64,000 nt of DNA from Alphaproteobacteria bacterium (GCA_016722515.1 JADKJE010000002.1:62001-126000); one strand, 5' to 3'. Positions 29,771 through 39,798 are shown, counted from the stretch's first letter. Notes: generated by a model not told the origin, from the letters alone. A program made the numbers and translations.

Positions 29771-32700
29771 TCAGGATGCTTTACTTGCCTTTAAAGAGTA
29801 TAAACAAAATTCTATCCATTTGGTGGTTAATTTTTCCTGGACGGTATTTTGTTTCAAACGTTCATTCAAATGAGGGAAGCTAACCTCATCTAAATGCTGA
29901 TCCTGGTTAAAGCAACTATACACATAATACTCGCGGCCTGTTTTGGGATCGATATGTTTTTGCAGGCACTGAGCACAGATTTCTTTCATCATACATTGCA
30001 TAGGTGAGTTGATCGAGCCAATGGCCGTATGATTGGATTTAAGGAACGGTTTAAGCACGCCATGACGTGCTTGTCCTACGGCCGCCATCATGCGATCTGA
30101 GCCAATGGCAATAATCCGATCAACTGCATGCGTATCAATATCCTGCAATCCCAAATCGCCTTTGGCGTATGCCACAATCGCTTCAATAATATTGCCATGG
30201 ATAGAGGCATCCTGCGAACGCTCTACTGGGAATTTCCCTTCATCGCATGCCCAGACAATGACATCAGCAGCGTCTTCAATTTCTTTTACTTTGTACCGAT
30301 CCTCAAGTTTCTTATAACCGGCAATGTATAAAACTTTAGACCCAGCTTCGCGTAAAGCCTTACCAATGGAAAATAAAACCGCGTTACCCAACCCTCCGCC
30401 AACCAGCATAACCGTCTCACCCGATGTGATATGCGTCGGTGTACCTGTTGGTCCCATCAGCACCACCGGCTCTCCAGGATGAAGATGTGCACAGAGATTG
30501 GATGATCCCCCCATTTCCAGCACAATCGTTGACATCAGCCCTTGCTCTTTATCAACCCAAGCACCCGTTAACGCTAATCCTTCCATCGCCAGTGTCGTCT
30601 GGTGATCGCCGGTTACTTTTAAGGCAAATCGCTCAAAATTCTGCAGACGATAAAACTGCCCTGGCTCGAAATGGCGCGCAGCTAAGGGCGCCTGAACAAC
30701 AACCTCTACGATTGTGGGCGTTAAACGAATGATTTCTTTTACCGTTGCTATTAGCAGATGATCGAGTTTTTTGAAGAATGACACGGCTTCTTCTGCTGAT
30801 CGTGGGGCTGCTTTGGATAATATCCGCGATACCACCGGATACCCCTGTTTCGCACTTCCCATAGCTTTCACGACATTACCGGCAAACGAAGGATGCAGAT
30901 CACCAAAGAAACTGACCGCCTTGCCTTCCTCATCAATAGATAACAACACCTGCACTTGCTCTGGCTTAGCTATAGCATCAGGTTCAACGGGACTGCCATC
31001 TTCCGATACTGCTTGGAAATATTTTCCATGGATAGCAAAGTGCTCCGGATCTTCCCTATGCAGCACGGTATTTGGGCTGGTTCCTGCGGCAAAGAAAATT
31101 GTCCGTGCGGGAATTAACTGCTCACGCAGAACCACTTCGCCATTCACCTCTTCGCGAATAGACACCAACAGCCCTGCGGCATGTCCTGTACCATCAACTT
31201 CAACCGACAGAGGATTGGCATTCTCGACCACATAAATACCTTCCTGTAGCGCCATTTCCACTTCTTCATGGTTTAAGCGATAGCTAGGTGCATCGGATAA
31301 GGGCCGACGATAAACAAGGGATGATCCACCCCATTGTCTCAATAATGAAATAATATCTGGCTCACGCTGCTGGCTTAGAGCACGCTCACGCTCATCCCGA
31401 ATCGCTTTAGCATGACTCATCATTTCTTGAGCAAGCTCTCGCTCTTCACTGTTCCATGCCCGCTCTATCGCTTCTTGACCATAATGGGCCACTAAGGTTT
31501 CATACCGACTTAAATATTTCTCGACCTGGATTGGGTAATAAGCCAGCGCCTCAGTGGCTGTATCAATACCGGTTAATCCACCGCCAATAACAACCACCGG
31601 CAAACGCACCTGTAAATTAGCTATCGAGTCACTTTTTGCTGCGCCAGTTAGCTGCAGTGCCATCAAAAAGTCAGATGCAGTCCTGACACCTCGTGCCATG
31701 GCATTTGGGATATCTAGAACCGTTGGTTTTCCCGCCCCCATACATAAAGCGATATGGTCAAAACCAAGTTCTTTTGCATCGTCATAGGTGATATTGCTGC
31801 CAAAACGAATACCGCTATACATGCGGAAGGACTCGCGTCTTTCCAATAAAAGACGGATCACCTTAAGATAGTTTTTATCCCAACGAACCGTAATCCCATA
31901 TTCGGCAACACCACCAAATCCACCTACCGTACGCGTATCAAGCGGTTCAAATAAGGTTTGCTGAACCTGTTTTATCGGTTCAAAAGGCACCCGCTCCCCA
32001 TGAGGCGTAATACCTGATATTTCCACAGGAAGTGGCTCTATTTTAAGGCCGTCAATGGCCACAATCGTATGGCCGTCATTGAGCAAATGGTGCGCCAGGG
32101 TATATCCGGCAGGCCCAAGACCGGCGACTAATATTTTATATCCGGATTCAACACGCGGTAACGGACGATGAAGATTTAACGGATTCCATCGGGTCAACAG
32201 TGAATAAATTTCAAACCCCCACGGCAAGTGCAGTACATTTTCGAGGTTCTTGGTTTCGACTTGCGGAATATTAACCGGTTCTTGTTTTTGATAAATACAT
32301 CCTTTCATGCAATCATTACAGATACGATGCCCTGTACCTGCACACATTGGATTATCCACTGTCACAATTGCTAATGCGCCAACCGCGTACCCTTGGGCAC
32401 TCACGATATTCATTTCAGAAATTTTTTCTTCAAGCGGACAACCGGTCAAGGTTACTTTAGTGGGGCTTACTTTAAAGCTGCCATCCTTTTCTTTATAACC
32501 TTTTGAACAGGAATCTTTGCCCTGGTTATGGCAATAAATACAGTAATTAGCATCATCAAGTGCTTTCTTAAGTGAATATCCCGGGTCGGTCATTTTAAAC
32601 CCTTCGCGATAGCGTAATTTCTCATCCTCCATCTTAAGGACGGTAACGCCATGTATCACTTCTGTTTCTACGGGCACCAAGTGATCAAAATCGAGTTTAT

Positions 32701-33268
32701 GCGGACGTTTAAATAACACACCGTATTTATGCCGCTGCTTGCCTTCGTCCGAATCCAGCGCCCATAACGCATAATTGGCAAGGATACTTAATGCTTCGAG
32801 GTTTGCCTCTTCTTCTTCCATCTTGTTATTGACCGCTTGGGAATAACGCAACTCATTAATATCGCCGCCAATTAACTCTTCTACATCACGCGTTAAACGC
32901 TCACCGTCAATAACTGAAATATCTTTGCTGGTAGCCAATTTAGGGGCACGACGCTGTACAAATAAGCGCTTACACGTATAGATAGGCGCTAATTCATGAT
33001 GCTGTTGCTGTAAGGCAATCACTTCTTTTTGGCACCCAAATAAGCTCCCGATAAAATCCTCAACATAAGGAGCTAGTTCAATGAGAAGATTTGATTCATC
33101 TTTAGCTTCTATTTCTCCCGGTAAAGCCCTTGCTTTAACGAAGCGATTAAAGAGATCAATGTTAGAACCTTTCAGCGCGTGTATAAAGGCCGCGTCAACA
33201 CGCTCCAGTCCTTCGCGCCTGTAGAGATCGGCAAATGTCAGCCCAAAGGCTAAATGCAATTTTCCCAT
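29771..33268 (-). CDS. Large FAD/NAD(P) and iron-sulfur oxidoreductase (GltD-like plus ferredoxin reductase-like)
   Basis: 1165 residues from the ATG at 33268, chosen for its AGAAGG-type ribosome site and because the longer frame would overlap cysNC. In order: an about 230-residue N-terminal region I do not recognise; a cysteine-rich iron-sulfur part (CIYCHNQGKDSC, TGCPLEEK, CNDCMKGC); a GltD-like FAD/NAD(P) module (VAGLGPAGYTLAHHLL and VVVIGGGLTGIDTATEAL); and a C-terminal ferredoxin reductase/PyrK-like module (FEPGQFYRLQNF, VMLVGGGLGNAVLFSIGKAL) with a final Cys set (CMMKEICAQC...C). It lies 17 bp after cysNC in the cys operon, which has no cysJ, so it may supply electrons to CysI. That role is inferred. 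Confidence 0.85.
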   Translation of the reverse strand: MGKLHLAFGLTFADLYRREGLERVDAAFIHALKGSNIDLFNRFVKARALPGEIEAKDESNLLIELAPYVEDFIGSLFGCQKEVIALQQQHHELAPIYTCKRLFVQRRAPKLATSKDISVIDGERLTRDVEELIGGDINELRYSQAVNNKMEEEEANLEALSILANYALWALDSDEGKQRHKYGVLFKRPHKLDFDHLVPVETEVIHGVTVLKMEDEKLRYREGFKMTDPGYSLKKALDDANYCIYCHNQGKDSCSKGYKEKDGSFKVSPTKVTLTGCPLEEKISEMNIVSAQGYAVGALAIVTVDNPMCAGTGHRICNDCMKGCIYQKQEPVNIPQVETKNLENVLHLPWGFEIYSLLTRWNPLNLHRPLPRVESGYKILVAGLGPAGYTLAHHLLNDGHTIVAIDGLKIEPLPVEISGITPHGERVPFEPIKQVQQTLFEPLDTRTVGGFGGVAEYGITVRWDKNYLKVIRLLLERRESFRMYSGIRFGSNITYDDAKELGFDHIALCMGAGKPTVLDIPNAMARGVRTASDFLMALQLTGAAKSDSIANLQVRLPVVVIGGGLTGIDTATEALAYYPIQVEKYLSRYETLVAHYGQEAIERAWNSEERELAQEMMSHAKAIRDERERALSQQREPDIISLLRQWGGSSLVYRRPLSDAPSYRLNHEEVEMALQEGIYVVENANPLSVEVDGTGHAAGLLVSIREEVNGEVVLREQLIPARTIFFAAGTSPNTVLHREDPEHFAIHGKYFQAVSEDGSPVEPDAIAKPEQVQVLLSIDEEGKAVSFFGDLHPSFAGNVVKAMGSAKQGYPVVSRILSKAAPRSAEEAVSFFKKLDHLLIATVKEIIRLTPTIVEVVVQAPLAARHFEPGQFYRLQNFERFALKVTGDHQTTLAMEGLALTGAWVDKEQGLMSTIVLEMGGSSNLCAHLHPGEPVVLMGPTGTPTHITSGETVMLVGGGLGNAVLFSIGKALREAGSKVLYIAGYKKLEDRYKVKEIEDAADVIVWACDEGKFPVERSQDASIHGNIIEAIVAYAKGDLGLQDIDTHAVDRIIAIGSDRMMAAVGQARHGVLKPFLKSNHTAIGSINSPMQCMMKEICAQCLQKHIDPKTGREYYVYSCFNQDQHLDEVSFPHLNERLKQNTVQEKLTTKWIEFCLYSLKASKAS

Positions 33269-33284
33269 TGATCCTTCTCCCTTC

Positions 33285-35234
33285 TTAAATGCCACTGCCG
33301 GTAGTGGCTTTTGCATCCAAATCGGCGACACTTTCAACCAAATTTTTCTCAACATAATCAAGAAGCATTTTAACGCTTGTCAAGATGTCGCAATTTTCGG
33401 TATCGACAATCAAATCTGGATTATCGGGCTCTTCGTAAGGAGCTGAAATGCCTGTAAATTCTTTAATTTCACCTTTGCGTGCCTTTTGATAAAGGCCTTT
33501 AGGGTCGCGTTTTTCACAGGTTGCTACATCTGCTTTGATATAGATACTGTGGAAAGACGAAGGTGCTGCCGTACGCGCCCGATGACGATCCTGACGGTAA
33601 GGAGAAATAAATGCCGTAATGACAATCATCCCAGCATTGGCAAACAATGCGGCAACTTCACTGACACGCCGAATGTTTTCTGAACGGTCTTCAGGGGCAA
33701 ATCCAAGGTCGGCACTTAAACCACCACGGATATTATCACCATCAAGCACGTACACATGATAGCCCTTGTTAAACAAATGCTGTTGCAATTCAAGTGCCAG
33801 GGTCGTTTTTCCTGAACCCGATAAGCCACTAAACCATAACACGCCACCCTTGTGGCCATTGCGCAGCGCGCGCTGTTCCGGTGTAATACGAATATCCACC
33901 GCGTGAATATTTTTGGATTTAATTTCCACATCGACACGTTGGTTGGTAAATCCATATAGATCAATAATACCACCACCGACCGGTCTAAACCCGCGCACTA
34001 ACATAAAACGACCAGTATCAGCATTTTCGTTAAACGAATCCATTGCTGCCAGCCCTTTAATTCTAAAGATGACTTCGGCTACATCATTGCGTTCAACACG
34101 CTCTTTGACATGATGCCCAAGATCGGATGTATCAACTACGCGTTCAATTTCTTTCACTTCGACTTCATAACTAGACGTATTGATTTTTAATTTATAGCGC
34201 TCACCAATAACAAGAGGCTTATCATCCAACCAAAAAATCCTTGCTCTAAAAATATTTGTCAAAAAAGGCGCTTGCTGAACATGACTGATTACATGGCCAC
34301 GTTCGACAAAAATCTGGTCTTCCAGTGTAATTCCAACGGACATGCCCGCAGATGCGTGCTCTACAGTTGGCAAATCACGGCTGCCATTCCAGCTCTCGAT
34401 GGATTTGACCTTCACCATTTTATTGGTAGGAGAAAAAATGATATTATCACCGACGCGAATCGATCCACTTTCAATACGACCGGCAATGATGCGACGCTCG
34501 TCAAATTTATAAACGTCCTGAACCGGAAAGCGCAACGGCAATTCTGCAGAAGCAGGCTGTTTTTTAAAATGATCCAATGCTTCAATAACCGCAGGACCCG
34601 TGTACCATTTCATCTTATCCGATGTCTTGATGATATTATCGCCTTCACGAGCCGAGATTGGAATAATATAGGTAGGCACGACGCCAATATCTTTGAGATA
34701 CTCACGATATTCCTGCTCAATTTGCCTGAACACATTTTCATCATATCCCACCAAATCCATTTTATTGACAGCAACAGCTATCTGGCGGACCCCCAACAAA
34801 TGCAGCAAATAACCATGGCGCTTAGATTGTTCTTTAACACCTTCTTTGGCATCAATAATTAATAGGGCCGCCTCACTGTTCGCCGCACCAGAAATCATGT
34901 TTTTTAAGAATTCTTTATGGCCTGGAGCATCAATGATAACATAGTCACGCAACGGTGTTTTAAACCAGATTTGCGATGTATCGATGGTAATTCCCTGATC
35001 GCGTTCTGCTTGCAGTGCATCCATTAAGAATGACCACTCAAACGGCATACCACGCTTTTTGCATAACATTTGAATTTGCTCAAATTTGCCATCGGGCAAA
35101 GAATCCGTATCATGGAACAAACGGCCAATTAAGGTTGATTTACCATGATCCACGTGACCCACAATCACAATTTTCATTTGTTCGCGATGACATTGTGGCT
35201 CCTGGCCAAATTGTGCTGCAAGAACATCCATCAT
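33285..35234 (-). CDS. cysNC: Bifunctional sulfate adenylyltransferase large subunit / APS kinase (CysN-CysC fusion)
   Basis: About 649 residues from the ATG at 35234 (AGGATAGGA ribosome site); a GTG 7 codons upstream is less likely. The N-terminal GTPase has GHVDHGKSTLIGRLF, DAPGHKEF and NKMDLV, followed by EF-Tu-like beta-barrels; the C-terminal APS kinase has the P-loop GLSGSGKTT and the LDGDNIRGGL motif. With CysD it makes APS from sulfate and ATP at the cost of GTP, and the kinase half makes PAPS. The fusion resembles NodQ. Because CysH here carries the APS-type cluster cysteines, PAPS may serve other sulfation reactions. Confidence 0.95.
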   Translation of the reverse strand: MMDVLAAQFGQEPQCHREQMKIVIVGHVDHGKSTLIGRLFHDTDSLPDGKFEQIQMLCKKRGMPFEWSFLMDALQAERDQGITIDTSQIWFKTPLRDYVIIDAPGHKEFLKNMISGAANSEAALLIIDAKEGVKEQSKRHGYLLHLLGVRQIAVAVNKMDLVGYDENVFRQIEQEYREYLKDIGVVPTYIIPISAREGDNIIKTSDKMKWYTGPAVIEALDHFKKQPASAELPLRFPVQDVYKFDERRIIAGRIESGSIRVGDNIIFSPTNKMVKVKSIESWNGSRDLPTVEHASAGMSVGITLEDQIFVERGHVISHVQQAPFLTNIFRARIFWLDDKPLVIGERYKLKINTSSYEVEVKEIERVVDTSDLGHHVKERVERNDVAEVIFRIKGLAAMDSFNENADTGRFMLVRGFRPVGGGIIDLYGFTNQRVDVEIKSKNIHAVDIRITPEQRALRNGHKGGVLWFSGLSGSGKTTLALELQQHLFNKGYHVYVLDGDNIRGGLSADLGFAPEDRSENIRRVSEVAALFANAGMIVITAFISPYRQDRHRARTAAPSSFHSIYIKADVATCEKRDPKGLYQKARKGEIKEFTGISAPYEEPDNPDLIVDTENCDILTSVKMLLDYVEKNLVESVADLDAKATTGSGI

Positions 35235-35289
35235 ATTATTTCCTATCCTATCCACTATTATTGCTCAATTTATCTCTTATTGATATGGC

Positions 35290-36122
35290 CTACATATACC
35301 CATCAGCACGCAAACGCTCAAATGCCGACTCGTCTTCATCGGCGCCCATAGGCCTGCCTGAACGTTCTGACACTTTGGTTTCACGCAATTCCTGAATCAC
35401 TTCTTCAATGGTTTGCGCTGCACTTGGCAATGGGAAGGTAATGCCTTTTTCACCGAGCGACCTGAAACGCATCATTTCGCCACCATACTCTTTGCCAAAG
35501 AATTCAAAATAAGGCCGTGCATAATAAAGTGGAACGACCGGGATTTTTTCGCGTTGAATATAAAGCCACACATCAAGCTCAGTCCAATGCAGCAATGGAT
35601 GGATACGAATATGTGTGCCCGGTGCAAAATCCGTCATATACTGGCCCCAAAATTCAGGTGGCTGGTCTTTGACATCCCATTGGCCTTCGGTATCGCGTGG
35701 GCTAAAATAACGCTCTTTAGCGCGGGTTCCTTCCTCATCGCGACGAATGCCGGCAATCACACCATTAAAACCATGTTTTGCCAATACATTTTTAAACCGC
35801 CGGTTTTTCGTGCTGCTACACGTGCTGAATGCGGCAGGCTGGGATCGGTGGTTTCAATGGGTGGACAAATTTCGATAATTAAATCTAGGTTCCATTCTTT
35901 GGTGTACTTGGCACGATATTCATACACTTCTTCCATTTCTAATTCGGTATCACAATGAATAAGTGGAAATGGCACATGTCCCAAGAAAGCTTTGCGCGCC
36001 AAGTGGATCATCACCGTGCTGTCTTTACCAAATGACCACAGCATACCAAGATTGTTAATGGCGTTGAACGCTTCGCGAAAAATATAAATACTCTGTGCTT
36101 CTAGTTGATCTAAATGATCCAT
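35290..36122 (-). CDS. cysD: Sulfate adenylyltransferase small subunit, split by an apparent -1 frameshift
   Basis: Two overlapping frames together make one CysD of about 278 residues. The first (36122 down to 35757) has LWSFGKDSTVMIHLARKAF, the PP-loop ATP site, and then runs into a stop after AARKTGGLK. The second (to 35290) continues exactly where the first should: NVLAKHGFNGVIAG, RRDEEGTRAKERYFS, TELDVWLYI and the C-terminal SERSGR. No residue is lost if the ribosome slips back one base at the AAAAA run at 35789-35793. CysD forms the catalytic ATP sulfurylase with CysN, whose gene follows. Explanations: one A lost from a run of six (real or a sequencing error), or functional slippage. Confidence 0.9.
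35790..35796 (-). other. Slippery-type heptamer TTTAAAA at the cysD frameshift
   Basis: In the zero frame this reads T TTA AAA, the X XXY YYZ pattern used for -1 ribosomal frameshifting, and it lies exactly where cysD changes frame. I found no obvious Shine-Dalgarno stimulator upstream; a GCACGAAAAACCGGCGG segment lies just before it. Whether it works is untested. Confidence 0.4.
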
Positions 36123-36159
36123 AATATTACCTTTTTTAATTCACTTTCATCTATGCCTA

Positions 36160-36891
36160 TTAAACACTCCAATCTGCATCCTGCGGTACATGAAGTCCGC
36201 ATTCCTGCTTTTGCTCCCCGCCTGGAAAACCAGCCGTATGTGCCCAGCGTCCGGCGCGTTCATCTTCGCCGCTCTTCACAGGTCTCGTGCATGGAGCACA
36301 GCCAATGGACAAATACCCTTTATCAACCAACGGATGTTTAGGCAAATTTCTTTTTTCCATTTCACGCGTTACATCATCCTTTGTCCAGCTGAATTGGGGA
36401 TTGATTTTAAAAATCCCCTTTTCGTCGATCTCAATAGAATCCATATCTTCGCGATCTTTGGTTTGAAATCGCTTGCGCCCGGTTATTAACGCCCGCAATC
36501 CTGAGCGGGCTATTTCGCGGTCAAGTGGCTCAACTTTGCGTAGCCAGCAGCACCGATTGGGCTGATAGCTCCATAAGTCTCCCTGCTTATCGATATTATT
36601 CACCAAATTAGGATCTGGACGAAGCATTCGTACATCTTTAAGTCCCAAACAATGAATCACTTCATTAACGTAATCTAATGTCTCTGGAAAATGCTTTTCT
36701 GTTTCCAAAAATAGAACAGGTATCGTTGGATCGACCTCTGCAACCAGAGCCAATAACACCACAGCATCAGCACCAAATGACGAAACAACAGCAATTTCTC
36801 CAGGAAATTCTTCCTTAGCCATGACCCGAATTAAAGGTAAAGCATCAAGTCCACCAAAAAACGTTTGCAGACGCGTTACGGAAACAGTCAT
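36160..36891 (-). CDS. cysH: Phosphoadenylyl/adenylyl-sulfate reductase
   Basis: About 243 residues from the ATG at 36891, which overlaps the previous stop as ATGA and has an AAGGAAGG ribosome site 6 bases upstream; a GTG at 36897 is the alternative. Features: SSFGADAVVLL (PP-loop-like), the cluster cysteines in RCCWLRK and CAPC, and the catalytic Cys in the C-terminal ECGLH. The CC...CxxC set binds a [4Fe-4S] cluster and marks the APS-reducing type, so the main route is probably APS to sulfite directly. It sits in the cys operon between cysG(N) and cysD. Confidence 0.95.
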   Translation of the reverse strand: MTVSVTRLQTFFGGLDALPLIRVMAKEEFPGEIAVVSSFGADAVVLLALVAEVDPTIPVLFLETEKHFPETLDYVNEVIHCLGLKDVRMLRPDPNLVNNIDKQGDLWSYQPNRCCWLRKVEPLDREIARSGLRALITGRKRFQTKDREDMDSIEIDEKGIFKINPQFSWTKDDVTREMEKRNLPKHPLVDKGYLSIGCAPCTRPVKSGEDERAGRWAHTAGFPGGEQKQECGLHVPQDADWSV

Positions 36892-37388
36892 AGCCACCCT
36901 TCCTTATCAATTAACGCATCCATACGTTTTACCATCTCATTATAAGAAAGCTCCTCTTTTTTCCAGTCCTGGCGTACGGCGTGAAGCTTAGTAATACGCT
37001 TGTCCCAATCCAAACCCAACAATTTTTCTAAATGATGACGGATGCGTTTGGCAAGTCCCGGCGCTTTACCGCCGGTAGATACGGAAATCAGTAAATCACC
37101 CTGACGCATAATAGAAGGCACATTGAAATCGCATAAATCTGGAGTATCGTGCACATTCACCCACACATGATAGCGATGCGCGATGTCTCGTAGCTGTTTA
37201 GATGTTTCCAGGTCCAGCCCAACGACAAACATCATTGCATGCCCAGCAATCTGATCTTCATCTGGAAAGTAATCAAGTACCGTAACCTCCATGCCCTCTG
37301 CGCGCAATTGCGCGGCTCGCTTCGTCAAAAGCGCGCCTTTACCAACTAATAAAATGCTCAATGATGGAAGGGCTATAATGGGAAACAC
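36888..37388 (-). CDS. Siroheme synthase N-terminal domain (precorrin-2 dehydrogenase / ferrochelatase-like)
   Basis: 166 residues, matching only the CysG N-terminal/Met8 part: the NAD-binding LLVGKGALLTKRAAQL, FNVPSIMRQGDLLISVSTGG and KAPGLAKRIRHHLE. The methyltransferase half (CysG C-terminal/CobA) is absent and must be elsewhere. It makes sirohydrochlorin and probably inserts iron, producing the siroheme needed by CysI next door. Its stop codon overlaps the cysH start by 4 bp. Confidence 0.92.
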   Translation of the reverse strand: MFPIIALPSLSILLVGKGALLTKRAAQLRAEGMEVTVLDYFPDEDQIAGHAMMFVVGLDLETSKQLRDIAHRYHVWVNVHDTPDLCDFNVPSIMRQGDLLISVSTGGKAPGLAKRIRHHLEKLLGLDWDKRITKLHAVRQDWKKEELSYNEMVKRMDALIDKEGWL

Positions 37389-37408
37389 GTTGCTATACCT
37401 GCTTGATT

Positions 37409-39124
37409 TTATTTAAGCCACACGGCTCCTGCACATTGTGATTGAAGCTGCGTTACGACATGGTCCGTACCCACACGATGCACATAATCACCATACCCCT
37501 CACCCGATAACTTACCTTGGGCATAATCAGCAAAAAACACATCAAACATACGTGGCAATTCGCTGAAAGGAACCCGGTCGAGAATTTTTGTATTCAAACG
37601 TGTCCCCTCAAAATCGCCGCCAATATAAATGGCATAATGATCTGGGGTTCTGCCTACAATACCAATATCACCAACATACGGACGGGCACAACCATTAGGG
37701 CAGCCCGTCATGCGTACAGCTATTTTTTCCTGCAGAACCCCATGTTTTTCCATTATTTTTTCTAGATCAGCCACCAGCGGTAACTTGACACGCTCCGCTT
37801 CAGCAAGGGCCTTTCCACAGGTTGGCAGCGCAACACAAGCCAGAAAATCCCGATATACGGCAGAAATATCTTCACGCAATTTAATGCCATGCTCTTTAAA
37901 AAGGGCGATGATATCCGCTTTGTCGGCGGCATCAATGTTACACAACAGGATATTTTGATCCGCAGTTAAACGTAAATCCATGCGATATGTCTGGATTACC
38001 TTGCGTAACCCGGTACGAATTCTCTCGTCATCGCGGTCCAGGATTCTTCCGCTAGATATCGGAACTCCTAACCACCATTTACCATCGCCCTGCTCATGCC
38101 ATCCCAAATGATCGGGTATGTCAAATTTGCCCATAGGCCGTGGATCCTGAAGTGGCTTGCCAAAGTACGACTCCAGCGTTTTACGTGTCCACTCAATGCC
38201 GTTTTCTTCTACTACATATTTAAGACGTGCATGCTTGCGATTGGTACGGTCACCATTATCACGCTGCAATTTCACCACAGCTTCAGAGACCGAAACGATA
38301 TCCTCTGGCTTTACATAAGCAATAGGCGTTGCCAGACGCGGATAGGTATCAGGCTTATTATGGGTAATACCCAGCCCTCCGCCCAAACAGACATTGTAAC
38401 CCTCCAATGTCTGACCATTGAAAAAGGGAATAATAGCAAGGTCGTTCGTCATCGCATCCACTGAATTGTCCAATGGTTCGGCAATGGCAATTTTGAATTT
38501 GCGCGGCAAGTATAATGTGCCGTAGATGGGCTCTTCTTCGGTTTCAGGGTCGACTATATTTTCACCATCGATCCAGATTTCATGGTACGCATGGGTTTGC
38601 GGAGCAAAATGTTTTGCCAGTGCATACCCTAAATCTTCGATGATTTTATGCTTGGCATCCTTAATCGGCGCACTCGTCCACAAAATATTACGCACCACAT
38701 CACCACAAGCCGACAGCGTGCTCAGTAAGGCCTCATTGATGGCTTTGATAAAGGGCTTCATATTTTTTTTAACGATGCAATGGAACTGGAACGTCTCACG
38801 CGTCGTAATGCGCAATGTGCCATTGGCAAACTGGTCGCACAAATCATCCATGATCAGATATTGCTTGGCAGTCAATTGCCCCCCTGGCATCCGCAAACGC
38901 ACCATGAATTCATGGTGCTTTTCCAGGCCTGCTTTTTTACGTTCAGTCGCGGTATCACGATCATAACCAAAATAACTGCCATGAAATTTAAGCAATTCAT
39001 AAACATCATCTGATACATAATCGTTTGAAGTATCATCCAGTTCCTTACTCACATCACCACGTAAATAGCGACTTGCGAGTTTAATTTCTTCCGCATGGGA
39101 TGGTTTTTTAACCGTGTCTGTCAT
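37409..39124 (-). CDS. cysI: Assimilatory sulfite reductase hemoprotein subunit
   Basis: 571 residues, the normal CysI length. The siroheme/[4Fe-4S] ligands are present as C-x5-C (CVALPTC) and C-x3-C (CPNGC), and the basic substrate-site motifs RITTRETFQFH and NGDRTNRKHARLKY are seen. It reduces sulfite to sulfide with six electrons. It is the first gene of the operon. No cysJ flavoprotein is present; the large oxidoreductase at the other end of the operon is a candidate donor. Confidence 0.96.
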   Translation of the reverse strand: MTDTVKKPSHAEEIKLASRYLRGDVSKELDDTSNDYVSDDVYELLKFHGSYFGYDRDTATERKKAGLEKHHEFMVRLRMPGGQLTAKQYLIMDDLCDQFANGTLRITTRETFQFHCIVKKNMKPFIKAINEALLSTLSACGDVVRNILWTSAPIKDAKHKIIEDLGYALAKHFAPQTHAYHEIWIDGENIVDPETEEEPIYGTLYLPRKFKIAIAEPLDNSVDAMTNDLAIIPFFNGQTLEGYNVCLGGGLGITHNKPDTYPRLATPIAYVKPEDIVSVSEAVVKLQRDNGDRTNRKHARLKYVVEENGIEWTRKTLESYFGKPLQDPRPMGKFDIPDHLGWHEQGDGKWWLGVPISSGRILDRDDERIRTGLRKVIQTYRMDLRLTADQNILLCNIDAADKADIIALFKEHGIKLREDISAVYRDFLACVALPTCGKALAEAERVKLPLVADLEKIMEKHGVLQEKIAVRMTGCPNGCARPYVGDIGIVGRTPDHYAIYIGGDFEGTRLNTKILDRVPFSELPRMFDVFFADYAQGKLSGEGYGDYVHRVGTDHVVTQLQSQCAGAVWLK

Positions 39125-39192
39125 GGCATAACCTACTGATTATTGGGGTGGGAAAGGAATTTAACCAATCTCTCCTTGAATCTCAAGCTGGA

Positions 39193-39221
39193 ATTATAAT
39201 GGGTGACACACCATTATGCAA
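39193..39221 (-). promoter_or_regulatory. Sigma-70 promoter of the sulfate assimilation operon
   Basis: On the minus strand TTGCAT is followed by 17 bp and a perfect TATAAT, about 70 bp before the cysI start. It is the best promoter I see in the window. I found no clear CysB-like or riboswitch element in the short leader. Confidence 0.65.
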
Positions 39222-39342
39222 GCAATTAGTGTAAATAAAAATTATTCCACATGCTTTGGATGTTTTTAGTTTTTTTAAAAACGACACACACTAACATGTC
39301 CGCTATAGCTCTAGATGAGCGCGGTATTGATAGCCTATTTTT

Positions 39343-39798
39343 CTATTTATTGCAATTGCTTCTTTTAAGTTGAAAAAATTCTTTTAACAACCATTGAGCC
39401 TCTCTTTCAGCAATACCACCGTAAATTTCAGGCTTGTGATGACAGGAAGTAGAATGGAAGATGCACGGTCCGTGCTCAACGCCACCACCCTTTGGGTCAT
39501 AGGCTGCAAAATACAACCGTCGGATGCGGGCAAGGCTAATGGCATAGGCGCACATCGGGCAGGGCTCTAACGTCACATAAAGATCACATTCGGTCAGACG
39601 GGTATCGCCTAAAAATTCGCAGGCTTGTTTGAGAACCAACATTTCTGCATGAGCCATGGGATTATGCTCCGCCTCTACTTGATTACCCTGTTGAGCAATA
39701 ACTCTACCTTGATAAACCACAACCGCCCCTACCGGCACCTCATCACGGGCAAATGCCTTTTTGGCTTCTGTGAGAGCAAGGGCCATCCATTCATTCAT
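39343..39798 (-). CDS. tadA: tRNA adenosine(34) deaminase
   Basis: 151 residues. The zinc site HAEM (proton-shuttling Glu) and PCPMC are in the right order and spacing; FFQLKRS is at the end. It makes inosine at the wobble position of tRNA-Arg(ACG), an essential modification. Its ATG overlaps the bioD stop by 4 bp, so it ends the biotin/hisZ operon. Confidence 0.94.
   Translation of the reverse strand: MNEWMALALTEAKKAFARDEVPVGAVVVYQGRVIAQQGNQVEAEHNPMAHAEMLVLKQACEFLGDTRLTECDLYVTLEPCPMCAYAISLARIRRLYFAAYDPKGGGVEHGPCIFHSTSCHHKPEIYGGIAEREAQWLLKEFFQLKRSNCNK

Noticed and set aside
29771..33361. Start of the large oxidoreductase at 33361
   Set aside because: The extension would overlap cysNC by 77 bp and lacks a ribosome site, whereas ATG at 33268 has a strong one.
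39125..39342. Possible SAM riboswitch or other leader element before cysI
   Set aside because: The transcribed leader from the predicted promoter is only about 60-70 bp and shows no conserved riboswitch core.
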